A DNA stretch of 64,000 nucleotides from Bacteroidota bacterium (GTDB taxonomy: Bacteria > Bacteroidota > Bacteroidia > Chitinophagales > Saprospiraceae), in the NCBI GenBank assembly GCA_963169455.1, contig CAUJDW010000104.1:1-64000 (forward strand), written 5' to 3'. Positions 45,064 to 53,237 of this stretch are shown here, piece after piece. Each line of letters opens with the position of its first letter. Positions within the stretch are counted from its first letter, which is position 1. The notes beneath the pieces are model-generated. The model saw only the letters and a list, made by a program, of their open reading frames with translations. It did not search any database and was not told the origin of the DNA. The position numbers and the translations under genes were made by a program.

Positions 45064-45681
45064 TTGGCCGGATATGTTAATTTAGCCCTCGCGCTGCCTG
45101 ATCAGACAGCCAAAACCCTTGACGCCTTGCAACAGGAATACACGGACCAGGAACTGCAGGAGCTTCTGACAAAGGATAGCGAGCAGGCTATCGTCCTCAT
45201 CTTTCAGCGCTACTACAGCTTTCTGTGCCAGGCCGTTTACAAAATCATCCCCGACGGCAACCTGGTTGAAGACCTGGCCCAGGAGGTTTTCCTCGAGCTA
45301 TGGCGCAAGCGGGAAAAGCTGCAGGTGAGCACCTCCCTGAGGGCCTACCTGCGGCGGGCGGCCGTCAACCGCGCCCTCAACTATATCCGGGATCAGAAAA
45401 TCAGGTTCGATGAAGAGGACAGGGACGCGCCGCTGGCCAGCTCCAGCCCTTCGGCGGGGCAGCAGATGGAAGCCCAGGAGCTGCAGGCAGCCATCGACCT
45501 GGCCATCGACAACCTTCCGGAACGCTGCCGGGTCGTTTTCGTGCTGAGCCGCTTCGAAGACATGTCCTACAGCGAGATCGCCGGCCAGCTCGGCATTTCG
45601 GTGAAGACGGTGGAAAATCAGATATCGAAAGCCCTGAAGCTGCTGCGCGAAGCCCTGGCGGAGCGCCTGGGCGACAAATAA
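45064..45681 (+). CDS. ECF-type RNA polymerase sigma factor
   Basis: 205 aa. Region 2 IFQRYYSFLCQAVYKIIPDGNLVEDLAQEVFLELWRKREKL (about 48-87) and region 4 LPERCRVVFVLSRFEDMSYSEIAGQLGISVKTVENQISKALKLLREAL (about 146-193). The 5' end is unusual: the open frame begins with TTG at 45064 and has no ATG before the conserved part, so the true start is uncertain. It is followed by a FecR anti-sigma gene 173 bp downstream, but no susC-type gene follows the pair. Confidence 0.9.
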   Translation: MAGYVNLALALPDQTAKTLDALQQEYTDQELQELLTKDSEQAIVLIFQRYYSFLCQAVYKIIPDGNLVEDLAQEVFLELWRKREKLQVSTSLRAYLRRAAVNRALNYIRDQKIRFDEEDRDAPLASSSPSAGQQMEAQELQAAIDLAIDNLPERCRVVFVLSRFEDMSYSEIAGQLGISVKTVENQISKALKLLREALAERLGDK

Positions 45682-45707
45682 TAACCGGCTGCACGCCGGC
45701 ACAGGGC

Positions 45708-45828
45708 CGCCATTTACGTATTCTGGCCCCGTACCACTACCCGAATGCCTGCAATTGTAACCTGCCTGACAAAGGCAGGGAAAGGTTCAAAAAATGGCGG
45801 GCGCGATAGGGGCAGGCGGATGGTACGG
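45708..45828 (+). ncRNA. Candidate structured leader between sigma factor and FecR genes
   Basis: Nested stems lie in the 173-bp spacer: ccgtacca/tggtacgg (45729-45736/45821-45828), gcctgc/gcaggc (45747-45752/45812-45817) and cctgcc/ggcagg (45761-45766/45774-45779). An alternative pairing cgccattt/aaatggcg (45708-45715/45792-45799) crosses the outer stem. Could be an RNA switch or a sigma-dependent operator region. No known RNA class recognised. Confidence 0.35.
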
Positions 45829-45854
45829 TGTCCTAAAAGGGAAGAAAAAAAGAA

Positions 45855-46856
45855 ATGGAGATTTCGAAATACATACTGCTCTTTCACAAGAAGCTGAAAG
45901 GGGAGATCAAACCCGAAGAACAAAAAGAGCTTGCGGAGTGGATGAGCCGTGAGGAAGGGGCGGCCCTGGCCCGCCAACTGGAAAAAACCTGGGAAGCCGC
46001 AGGCCGCTACAAAGAAGGTTACCAGCCCGACACTGCAGGCGGGCTGGCCCGCTTCAGCGAGCGCCTATCCGCCGCAGGCCAGCCCCCTGTACTGCGCCCC
46101 GCGGGCGGGCGCCTGTTCCGGCTCATGGCCGCAGCAGCAGTCCTGGCCTTGCTGGTGTTGGCCGGCTGGTGGGCGCTTTCAGGGCCGGAAGGCAAAACCG
46201 ACGGCATACTGGTTTATTCGACATCGGGCGGGCAAAGCCTGGAGGTTCCCCTTCCTGATGGCTCCCGGATCGTGCTCAATGAAAATTCCCTGCTCACCCT
46301 GTCCGAAGATTTCCGCACTGCTTCCAGCCGCCAGGTAGAACTGAGCGGGGAAGCTTACTTCGAAGTGGCTCCCGATCCGAACCGCCCCTTCGCCATCACT
46401 ACTCCGGCAACCCGGGTAGAGGTGCTGGGCACTGCCTTCAACCTGAGGGCTTACCCCCATGAACCCTTTACAGAGGCCGCAGTCCATGAAGGAAAAGTGC
46501 GCTTCTCCGACCGTCAAAGCGGCAAGTCCATGGCGCTGAGCGCCGGCGATCGCGCCATCTGTGAGCACGGCCGAAGCGTGGCGGGCGAACCGGCGCCGGA
46601 AGAGAACGCCCATGCCTGGCGCACCCACCGGCTGGAATTCCGCAATACTCCGCTCCAACTGGCCCTGCCGGATATCGAGCGCTACTTCAAAGTCGAACTG
46701 GAACTGGAAAACAGCCAGGCCGCCAACTGCGCCCTGACCATGGCTTTTGAACAGGACTCTCTGGACATGGTGCTGAAGGCGCTCCAACTCATCTACCACT
46801 TCGAAGTCAAACAAATAAGCAAAGGCCGCTACATGCTGATGAAGGGCGGATGCTGA
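45855..46856 (+). CDS. FecR-family anti-sigma factor
   Basis: 333 aa inner-membrane anti-sigma regulator. An N-terminal cytoplasmic helical region (1-85) is followed by the membrane helix LMAAAAVLALLVLAGWWAL (about 90-108), a FecR domain (about 120-220: GGQSLEVPLPDGSRIVLNENSLLTLSEDF...VELSGEAYFEVAPD...TRVEVLGTAFNLRAY) and a C-terminal DUF4974 (about 258-325: LEFRNTPLQLALPDIERYFKVELEL). It partners the upstream ECF sigma factor. The SusC/SusD genes that usually follow such pairs are absent. Confidence 0.93.
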   Translation: MEISKYILLFHKKLKGEIKPEEQKELAEWMSREEGAALARQLEKTWEAAGRYKEGYQPDTAGGLARFSERLSAAGQPPVLRPAGGRLFRLMAAAAVLALLVLAGWWALSGPEGKTDGILVYSTSGGQSLEVPLPDGSRIVLNENSLLTLSEDFRTASSRQVELSGEAYFEVAPDPNRPFAITTPATRVEVLGTAFNLRAYPHEPFTEAAVHEGKVRFSDRQSGKSMALSAGDRAICEHGRSVAGEPAPEENAHAWRTHRLEFRNTPLQLALPDIERYFKVELELENSQAANCALTMAFEQDSLDMVLKALQLIYHFEVKQISKGRYMLMKGGC

Positions 46857-46875
46857 CACCCTGTTTTGTATTTCT

Positions 46876-47967
46876 TTACGGAATCGGACGGCTCAGGCGG
46901 AAAGCCACCCTTCGGTTTTTCAGGCGCCCGGCAGGGGTGTCGTTGGAGGCGATGGGGTAGGTTTCACCAAAACCTCTGGGGTTCAGGCGGTGGCGGGGAA
47001 TGCCTTGCCCGGCGAGGTAATCGGCCACTGCTTCCGAGCGGCGCTGGGAGAGCAACAGGTTGGCGCCGGCAGCGCCCACATTGTCGGTGTGCCCGAAGAT
47101 GTCCAGGCTGAGCCCCGGGTGGTGTTTCATGAGCAGGGCCAACTGGCTGAGCTCCGCCTTTGAAAGGGGAAGCAGGCTGGCGCTGCCGCTTTCAAACTGG
47201 AGGTTGTTCAGCGTGATGATCTCGCCGCGGAGCAGGGCTTCGGCCTTTTTCCCGCTGAGTTCAGGCGTGGCGCTCGTTTCTGCTTTGGTGAATTCCAGCT
47301 TTTCGAAACAAATGGCATGGCGGTTGCTGTAAGCTCCGGTGGCGGAAGTAACCCCCCAGTACACCTTGCTGTTGCCATGAAATATCTTGTTTACGATATC
47401 CCCCTTATAGTCCAGCACGGTTTTGCCGTCCAGCACGACGCGGAGCTGTTTTCCGGCCGGCGACCAGATCACCTTCAGGAGGTGCTCGCGGCAGTCTTCG
47501 ACATTGGGAATGGCAAGCGGGCCTTTCAGGTTGAAGCTGTGGTTGACGTAACCGTCGCGGAGGAGCGCGACGTGGTCCTCCAAGGGGTCGCCCAGGTGTT
47601 CATTGATCCAGGTGTCGATTTCTATACCCAGCGAAGGCTCCAGCCCTGCAAACCCCATGCCCTCGCCCTGGTAACCGGTGCGCCGGGCGTGGGGATGGAA
47701 AACGAAAACGATGCCGTCGGCGCCATTCCGGTCTTTGCACCCGAACACGGCCTTGAATTCCATTTCGAAAGGCGCGTTCAGGTCGATGGCGTCCTTGTAC
47801 CAGATGGAGCCCGAAGCCCACTCCCGGTCGGGGGTCAGTTGGATGCAATTGTCGCCGTTGGCAATTGCCTCGCCGGCAAGGCGGAAGTCTGCAATTTTGG
47901 CCTTTTGGGCGCCAAGCCCTGAGACAAAGAACAAAGACAGGGGGAAGAGGAGGTAGAAAAGCTTCAT
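46876..47967 (-). CDS. L-type-lectin-like and OmpA fusion protein
   Basis: 363 aa from MKLFYLLFPLSLFFVSGLGAQ at 47967 (signal peptide). The N-terminal domain (about 25-235) resembles a bacterial L-type lectin/concanavalin-like fold: WYKDAIDLNAPFEMEFKAVFGCKDRNGADGIVFVFHPH, SLGIEIDTWINE, GKTVLDYKGDIV. The C-terminal OmpA domain (about 250-360) has LNNLQFESGSASLLPLSKAELSQLA, LDIFGHTDNVGAAGANLLLSQRRSEAVADYLAGQGI and NRRVAFRL, which bind peptidoglycan. The fusion would tether a sugar-binding domain to the cell wall (inference). Convergent with the FecR gene, 19 bp apart. Confidence 0.85.
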   Translation of the reverse strand: MKLFYLLFPLSLFFVSGLGAQKAKIADFRLAGEAIANGDNCIQLTPDREWASGSIWYKDAIDLNAPFEMEFKAVFGCKDRNGADGIVFVFHPHARRTGYQGEGMGFAGLEPSLGIEIDTWINEHLGDPLEDHVALLRDGYVNHSFNLKGPLAIPNVEDCREHLLKVIWSPAGKQLRVVLDGKTVLDYKGDIVNKIFHGNSKVYWGVTSATGAYSNRHAICFEKLEFTKAETSATPELSGKKAEALLRGEIITLNNLQFESGSASLLPLSKAELSQLALLMKHHPGLSLDIFGHTDNVGAAGANLLLSQRRSEAVADYLAGQGIPRHRLNPRGFGETYPIASNDTPAGRLKNRRVAFRLSRPIP

Positions 47968-48073
47968 GGCCAGCGGGTTTTGGGAAGAGCCAAATACATT
48001 ATTAACGGCAAACCCGCGCCTGTAGTTGCGGGCGCCGGCAGTAAACGGATACGTCAACTAAAAACGAAATGGT

Positions 48074-48823
48074 ATGAAAAAATCCGAAAAACACAGGGTG
48101 CTCACCCTGTTCTCCCTGTCCATGGCCTTCAGCGGGCTGCTCTCCGCCCAGCAGGTGATCTGCGTGGATTCCACCCACTACGACTTCAACCAGGCCTGCC
48201 TCGCCATCTTTGACCCGGTCTGCGGCTGCGACCATTCCATCCCATCCAACGCCTGCTACGCCTTTGCATACGACGCCCTGAGCTGCTGGACGGGCGCCTG
48301 CCCGGAAGTGAACAAGGGTTGCGAGGTCAAAATCGAATATGCGATCGAAGGCGAAGCGCTGCACCTGACGAACCAATCCATCGTAGGAGCCGGCGATTCG
48401 ATCACTTTTCTGAGCTGGCAGAACAATTACGAGCCGTTTTCCCAGCAGGAGAACCCCGTGTTCAACATGCCGCCCGGCGAAACGGCCTTCAAGATCAGCC
48501 TCCAGATCCGCACGAGAAACGGCTGCGATGCCTTCTGCACCTACCTCATCCAGCGCTCCATCAACGCTATTGGCGACGATCCGGCCAACCCGGAAGGCCC
48601 GCGGGCTTTCCCCAACCCCGCTTCCGGAAAACTTTTCCTGGAATCGGAAAAACCATTGGTTCACCTGCATCTGTATAGCCTCAGCGGCAGGGAACAACTC
48701 CGCATAGCCCTGAACGGTGCGCAGCAGCCTGAAGTGAACGTATCCGCCATGCCGCCCGGGCTCTACATCCTCGCCCTATACGACGGCGAAAGGGTGTACT
48801 ACCGCAAAGTAGCGCTGCAATAA
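48074..48823 (+). CDS. Secreted protein with T9SS C-terminal domain
   Basis: 249 aa. The signal peptide (about 1-25, LTLFSLSMAFSGLLSAQ) is followed by a Cys-rich Kazal-like or EGF-like segment (CVDSTHYDFNQACLAIFDPVCGCDHSIPSNACYAFAYDALSC) and an Ig-like/PKD-type stretch. The C-terminal sorting domain (about 178-249) has FPNPASGKLFLESEKPLVHLHLYSLSG and MPPGLYILALYDGERVYYRKV. Exported by the type IX system by inference. The DPVCGC core with a following Cys spacing looks like a Kazal-type inhibitor motif, but no inhibitory activity can be asserted. Confidence 0.82.
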   Translation: MKKSEKHRVLTLFSLSMAFSGLLSAQQVICVDSTHYDFNQACLAIFDPVCGCDHSIPSNACYAFAYDALSCWTGACPEVNKGCEVKIEYAIEGEALHLTNQSIVGAGDSITFLSWQNNYEPFSQQENPVFNMPPGETAFKISLQIRTRNGCDAFCTYLIQRSINAIGDDPANPEGPRAFPNPASGKLFLESEKPLVHLHLYSLSGREQLRIALNGAQQPEVNVSAMPPGLYILALYDGERVYYRKVALQ

Positions 48824-48952
48824 TTCCGGCCGGCGGAAGGGGACACGGTGAGGGGGAGGCAAGGGGAGCCCGGGGCAAACCATACAGCCCTCCCCGTCCG
48901 TCCGTCCGTCTAGCCAGCCGGATAAATCCTCACAGTGTCCAGCCGGGCAAAA

Positions 48953-48980
48953 AACTTGTAACTTATAACTCGTAACCCAC
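48953..48980. repeat. In-phase heptamer array
   Basis: Four consecutive 7-mers aacttgt, aacttat, aactcgt, aacccac. A short gtcc microsatellite (about 48895-48910) lies just before. Otherwise the 222-bp spacer 48824-49045 shows nothing I can support. Confidence 0.65.
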
Positions 48981-49045
48981 CAGGGAGGCTGGCAGAGGTA
49001 TAAGCAACCATCAACAGCCGCCCGCACAGCCCGGCGCCTTTCCCC

Positions 49046-49732
49046 TCACTCCTCCGCCAGCGGCCCCCGGCCGGACAGCAGGCTGCGGTCCAGCCAGTGC
49101 GCCCGGGGTTTAAACTGCAGGTAGTGCCAGATCAGGGCGATCAGCACGCCCATGATGGCGCCCAGATAGACGTCTTTGAGGAAGTGTTGCACCAGGTAAA
49201 TGCGGGAAACGCCCACCAGCAGGGCCATGGCGAACAGCGCCAGCGCAGCCCAACGCTTGTGCGGCAGGCAGAGCGCCAGGAAAGTGAACAAGGCAAAAGC
49301 CGACATGGCGTGCCCCGAGGGGAAGCTCGTCGCACCGACGTTCAGGTACACCCCATCTACCGCCTCTATCTGATCCAGGATGCCCTGTTTGCGGAAAAAG
49401 GCGGCAGGGCGGTCGTGGGCAAAGAATGATTTCGACAAAAAACTCAGCACGCTGACCGTGAAGCCGAGCAGCGGGACGGCCAGGGCATGCCGGTAGCGCA
49501 GAAAAAGCAGGGCCGCCAGCGCCAACAGGTAAACCGGCCCCTCTCCCATGCGGGTGAAATACCTGAAAAACAGGTCGCCAGAAAAGGTGCGGCGCTCGCT
49601 GAAAAAGAAAATCTCATCGCCCGTCTGAATAAAACACAGCAGGATGCCTGCCGATGCCAGAAAGAGGGCGAAAGCCGAGAAATAAAAGCGGTTTTCCCGG
49701 AGCAGGCCTTTGAGCGAGGCGGCTTGTTTCAT
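49046..49732 (-). CDS. PAP2-family phosphatase
   Basis: 228 aa integral membrane phosphatase (lipid phosphatase or undecaprenyl-pyrophosphatase type). The PAP2 signature is complete: KSFFAHDRP (motif 1), SFPSGHAM (motif 2) and SRIYLVQHFLKDVYLGA (motif 3, with His and Asp). About six hydrophobic helices. Its start overlaps the stop of the LptF/G gene (ATGA), so it is translationally coupled to an LPS transport gene. A role in envelope lipid metabolism is plausible. Confidence 0.92.
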   Translation of the reverse strand: MKQAASLKGLLRENRFYFSAFALFLASAGILLCFIQTGDEIFFFSERRTFSGDLFFRYFTRMGEGPVYLLALAALLFLRYRHALAVPLLGFTVSVLSFLSKSFFAHDRPAAFFRKQGILDQIEAVDGVYLNVGATSFPSGHAMSAFALFTFLALCLPHKRWAALALFAMALLVGVSRIYLVQHFLKDVYLGAIMGVLIALIWHYLQFKPRAHWLDRSLLSGRGPLAEE

Positions 49733-51396
49733 TTCGATCGGCGTTTGAAAACTTTAGCCAGAAAGTTGTTGATGCGGTCCGGGTTCAACAGCTTTCGGTC
49801 ATTCATGGCCCTGCTTGTAAGGATCAGCCCGATGGGGAAGAGCAGCCCACAGGGAATCCAGGCCGACACGGAAGCCGGCAGCAGGAAGCTTTCGGCGATC
49901 TTGCGGCAGAAAATGGTCAGCACGATAAAGAGCATGAAAAACACGATGGAGATCAGGATGGGGTAACCGAAACCGCCCTTGCGCACGATGGCCCCCATGG
50001 GCGCCCCGATGAACACGAATATCAGGCAGACCAGGGCCATGCTGTATTTGGTATGCAGCTCATAGATGTGCTTGACCCGCGCCTCCAGCAGCCGGTCCAG
50101 GCTGTGCAGGGCGGATTCGGAATGGGCATGGATGCTCCGCGCGGAGGATTCCGCTCTGGAAAGCAACCTCCGTTGTTCCATCTTTTCGAACAACTGGGTG
50201 AAGGAAGTATCCTGCGGCAGGGGTTTTTCCCGGGCCTGTTTGACAGGTTTGCCTTCGAAAATGCGGGGCGGCGGTTGTTCCGCTTTCCGCTGGTTATAAG
50301 CGGCAATTGCCTTTTCGCTGGTCAGCGCCAGCTTTTCCGTTTTTGCGGTATCGGCAGGAGCCTCCTGCGCTTTCTCTCCGGCGGCGGCCGTGTCGGTGGC
50401 GGCGGGCGCAGTGGCCGGCTGTTGTTCCTGCTGCTGCTCCCCGGACGGCTCGCCATCTTCGGAGCCCGGTTGATCGATGAAAGCGCTGTCGGCTTCCATA
50501 AAGGAAAAAAAGGAACTCAGCTGGTTGGACAGGCCTTTCTGGCGCCGGAGGATTTTCAGGCTCAGGGAGTCGACCGCTTCGCGAAGCTGGCCGCTGGTCA
50601 TCATGCTGCGGTTCGACTTGAAAAGATCTTCATTGGTGCGGTTGAGCTGGAACTCACTCAGGTCGAAAACCTTGGTCCAGCTATCGAAATTGGTTCGCAC
50701 AAAGGGGTAGGAACGGCCGCCGCCCGACAGGCTGGGCTCCGTTTCTATATACTGGTGCCCCTTTTTCAGGTTCATCACGAAATAATGGCCGTCGGGGGTG
50801 GCGTACATCTCTCCCTGCTCGGCCAGTATCTGGCTCAGCCGCCCCTTGGTGGCGTCCGTATGGTCGTAGATGAGCACTTCACCGATGGATTTTCCATCCG
50901 GTTCCTTATGTCCGATGTGGATGGCGTAGCCGTCGAAATCGTCGTTGAAGATTCCGGAATCCAGCCGCAGCGCCGGCTTCTGGCGCTGAATGTCGTACAT
51001 GCGGGAGCCGAACTTCAGGTTGGCCACCGGTATGAGGTTGTTGGAACAGAAAAACGAAAGCCCCACGGCGAATATCCCGAAGAGGATAAGTGTGCGCATG
51101 ATGCGCAGCAGCGGCACGCCTGCCGACTTGAAGCTCGACAACTCGTAGCGCTCGGCGAGGTTGCCCAGCACCATGACCGAGGAGATGAGCACGGCCAGGG
51201 GCAGGGCCATGGGGATGAGCGCCACGCATTTGTAGGCCAGCAGTTCCATGATGAGGAAAAAGCCAAGCCCCTTGCCCGCGATGTCGTCGATGTACAGCCA
51301 CAGCACCTGCATCACCAGCACGAACATGGCGATCATGAAGGTGACGAAGAACGGCGGCAGAAAACTCGTGATCAGTAAGCGGTCGATCTTTTTCAT
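49729..51396 (-). CDS. LptF/LptG-family permease (YjgP/YjgQ)
   Basis: 555 aa inner-membrane subunit of the lipopolysaccharide ABC transporter. N-terminal helices (LITSFLPPFFVTFMIAMFVLVMQVLWLY; FFLIMELLAYKCVALIPMALPLAVLISSVMVLGNLAERYELSSFKSAG) and C-terminal helices (YSMALVCLIFVFIGAPMGAIVRKGGFGYPILISIVFFMLF) match the family. The periplasmic part carries an unusual Gln/Ala/Glu-rich, low-complexity insert (about 310-365) plus a Lys/Pro segment, making it longer than typical. Promoter TATCTTTG at 51432-51439 on the minus strand, 35 nt upstream, with a TTG about 21 bp before it. Overlaps the PAP2 gene. Confidence 0.92.
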   Translation of the reverse strand: MKKIDRLLITSFLPPFFVTFMIAMFVLVMQVLWLYIDDIAGKGLGFFLIMELLAYKCVALIPMALPLAVLISSVMVLGNLAERYELSSFKSAGVPLLRIMRTLILFGIFAVGLSFFCSNNLIPVANLKFGSRMYDIQRQKPALRLDSGIFNDDFDGYAIHIGHKEPDGKSIGEVLIYDHTDATKGRLSQILAEQGEMYATPDGHYFVMNLKKGHQYIETEPSLSGGGRSYPFVRTNFDSWTKVFDLSEFQLNRTNEDLFKSNRSMMTSGQLREAVDSLSLKILRRQKGLSNQLSSFFSFMEADSAFIDQPGSEDGEPSGEQQQEQQPATAPAATDTAAAGEKAQEAPADTAKTEKLALTSEKAIAAYNQRKAEQPPPRIFEGKPVKQAREKPLPQDTSFTQLFEKMEQRRLLSRAESSARSIHAHSESALHSLDRLLEARVKHIYELHTKYSMALVCLIFVFIGAPMGAIVRKGGFGYPILISIVFFMLFIVLTIFCRKIAESFLLPASVSAWIPCGLLFPIGLILTSRAMNDRKLLNPDRINNFLAKVFKRRSK

Positions 51397-51431
51397 AAGG
51401 CGGCGCCTCTTTTCAGAAAAAAGCTAAAGGC

Positions 51432-51439
51432 CAAAGATA
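51432..51439 (-). promoter_or_regulatory. TAnnTTTG promoter element for lptF/G
   Basis: TATCTTTG on the minus strand, 35 nt before the start at 51396. A TTG on that strand (51461-51463) is spaced 21 bp upstream, as expected for a -33 element. Confidence 0.55.
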
Positions 51440-51564
51440 GATTGAAATTGTCAAACACTTCAACAATGCCCGCGCTTTGGCAGTTGCCGGGCATCTTCAG
51501 TTTAATGAAAAAAATTCCCGGGCCTTTGTAACTTTATTTTCTTCAAGCCGTCACCCCTTTGAAT

Positions 51565-52074
51565 ATGAAGCTCGAAGCCTTTAAAACGGACATCCTGCCC
51601 ATCAAGCAAAAGCTGTACCGGGTAGCCCTGCGCATCACCGGCAACCCTGCGGAAGCCGAGGATGTGGTTCAGGAAGTGTTCATCAAGGCCTGGGAGATGC
51701 GGGAACGCCTGCACGAAGTGCTCAACATCGAAGCCTGGTGTATGCAACTGACGAAAAACAAGGCCATTGACAAACGCCGCCTGCGCTACAACCGCTCCGA
51801 AAGCCTGGAAACAGCCTTCGGGCTGAGCAGCGGCAACCATACCCCCGACCGGCAGGCCGAACTGAACGACGCCGTCGGGCAGGTCAGGCAACTGATGAGC
51901 CGGTTGCCCGAAAACCACAGGCTGGCCATGCAGATGCGCGATATCGAGGGGCTCAGCTACCAGGAGATCAGCGAGGCCCTGGGCATGCCCCTGCAACAGG
52001 TGAAAACCAACATTTTCAGAGCTCGCCAAAGTATCCGAACGAAATTGATGCAATTATGGGCCACGAATGGATAG
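51565..52074 (+). CDS. ECF-type RNA polymerase sigma factor
   Basis: 169 aa from ATG 51565 (a TTG two codons upstream is less likely). Region 2 ITGNPAEAEDVVQEVFIKAWEMRERL (about 27-52) and region 4 LPENHRLAMQMRDIEGLSYQEISEALGMPLQQVKTNIFRARQSIRTKL (about 114-161). It overlaps the next gene by 19 bp, indicating a coupled sigma/anti-sigma operon that continues into two DUF4252 genes. Confidence 0.94.
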   Translation: MKLEAFKTDILPIKQKLYRVALRITGNPAEAEDVVQEVFIKAWEMRERLHEVLNIEAWCMQLTKNKAIDKRRLRYNRSESLETAFGLSSGNHTPDRQAELNDAVGQVRQLMSRLPENHRLAMQMRDIEGLSYQEISEALGMPLQQVKTNIFRARQSIRTKLMQLWATNG

Positions 52075-52565
52075 AACAATTACTGGAGCGCTACTTCGAG
52101 GGAGAAACGAACCTCTCCGAAGAGCAGCAACTGCGGGAGTACTTCCAGGGCTCCGACGTGCCGGCGCACCTGCTGCCCTACCAACCCCTGTTCCGCTATT
52201 TTGCGGAAGAACAGGCGCAGCATCAGCTCGGCAGCGACTTCGACGAAAAACTGCTCGGCCAGCTCCGGGAACATCGCGCCGCTGAAACGCCCCTGCGCCG
52301 CCTGGGGCTGCGCGCCTGGGCCCTGCGCGCCGCCGCCATCGCCCTGCTGGGCATCGGCCTGGGCTGGCTGTTCTTCCCCAAAAACGCCGAAATCCCACAA
52401 ACGGCAGCCATCGACTGGTCCAAATACGAAGTACAGGACCCCGAACTGGCCTTCCAGATCACCCGAAAAGCCCTGCTCCGAACCTCGGACGAACTCAACC
52501 ACGGCGCCTCCACCGCCGCCCGCGAGATGAGGAACCTGGGCCAGATGGGCAAATTCCTGAAATAA
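52056..52565 (+). CDS. Probable anti-sigma factor of the adjacent ECF sigma
   Basis: 169 aa. A soluble N-terminal region with EGETNLSEEQQLREYFQ, as in the zinc-free anti-sigma N-termini of Bacteroidota, one membrane helix AWALRAAAIALLGIGLGWLFF (about 88-108) and a short extracytoplasmic tail with YEVQDPELAFQITRKALLRTSDELNHGA. Its overlap with the sigma gene suggests the anti-sigma role; I do not recognise a specific family. Confidence 0.75.
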   Translation: MGHEWIEQLLERYFEGETNLSEEQQLREYFQGSDVPAHLLPYQPLFRYFAEEQAQHQLGSDFDEKLLGQLREHRAAETPLRRLGLRAWALRAAAIALLGIGLGWLFFPKNAEIPQTAAIDWSKYEVQDPELAFQITRKALLRTSDELNHGASTAAREMRNLGQMGKFLK

Positions 52566-52604
52566 TGAACATCACCCGATTCTTTAACCTTTAAAACTCA
52601 AGCC

Positions 52605-53141
52605 ATGAAATCGCTTAAATTTTTGTTTACCGTTATGTTGCTGGGCATCGTCACCTTTGCCCAGGCCCAGCAGGCCAGCGCCATCGACAAATACTTCCAG
52701 CAGTATGTGGATGACGAACGCTTCACGGTGGTCTATATCAGCTCCAAACTGCTCGGCATGTTCAAACAACTGAACGTCGAAGGGCTGAATGTCGACGATG
52801 CCGAAGCCAAAGCCATCATCGAACTGGCCAGCGACCTGGAAGGTATCCGCATCCTGGTGGCGGAGGAAAACGCCGGCGGCTTCTACAAGGAAGCCAAATC
52901 GAAGATCAACACCAAGGAATATGAAGTGCTGATGACCGTGCGCGACGAGGGCGAAAACGTCGAGTTCCTCGTCAAGGACGACGGCAACAAAACTATCCAC
53001 GAACTGCTGCTGCTTGTCGGCGGCGAAGACGAGTTCGTGCTCATGAGCTTCGTCGGCAAGATCGACCTTGACAAGGTGTCCCGGCTCATCAACGAATTCG
53101 ACGACAGCGAAAAAAACCTGCCGAAAGAGCAAAAACAGTAG
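52605..53141 (+). CDS. DUF4252 domain protein (1)
   Basis: 178 aa. Signal peptide MKSLKFLFTVMLLGIVTFAQA, then a DUF4252-type domain: IDKYFQQYVDDERFTVVYISSKLLGMF, ASDLEGIRILVAEE, YEVLMTVRDEGENVEFLVKDDGNKTIHELLLLVGGEDEFVLMSFVGKIDLDKVSRL. Such proteins often follow ECF sigma/anti-sigma genes in Bacteroidota; their function is unknown. Separated from the next DUF4252 gene by a 15-bp-arm inverted repeat. Confidence 0.9.
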   Translation: MKSLKFLFTVMLLGIVTFAQAQQASAIDKYFQQYVDDERFTVVYISSKLLGMFKQLNVEGLNVDDAEAKAIIELASDLEGIRILVAEENAGGFYKEAKSKINTKEYEVLMTVRDEGENVEFLVKDDGNKTIHELLLLVGGEDEFVLMSFVGKIDLDKVSRLINEFDDSEKNLPKEQKQ

Positions 53142-53145
53142 CAGC

Positions 53146-53203
53146 TTCGGGAAACTTCCGAAATGAAGCCCGGGGTTCCCGGCCAAACTTCGGAAGTTTC
53201 CCG
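53146..53203. repeat. Nested inverted repeat between DUF4252 genes
   Basis: Perfect 15-bp arms, cgggaaacttccgaa at 53148-53162 and its complement at 53189-53203, with a 26-nt loop that carries its own ccggg/cccgg stem. Each arm is itself nearly palindromic. REP-like element or mRNA hairpin between the two genes. No T-run. Confidence 0.65.
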
Positions 53204-53237
53204 TCTTATAGAAAACCCGACAAAACCCAATTCAATC

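Noticed and set aside
53163..53237. Upstream start of the second DUF4252 gene
   Set aside because: It lies inside the inverted repeat, and the lipoprotein signal begins at 53238.
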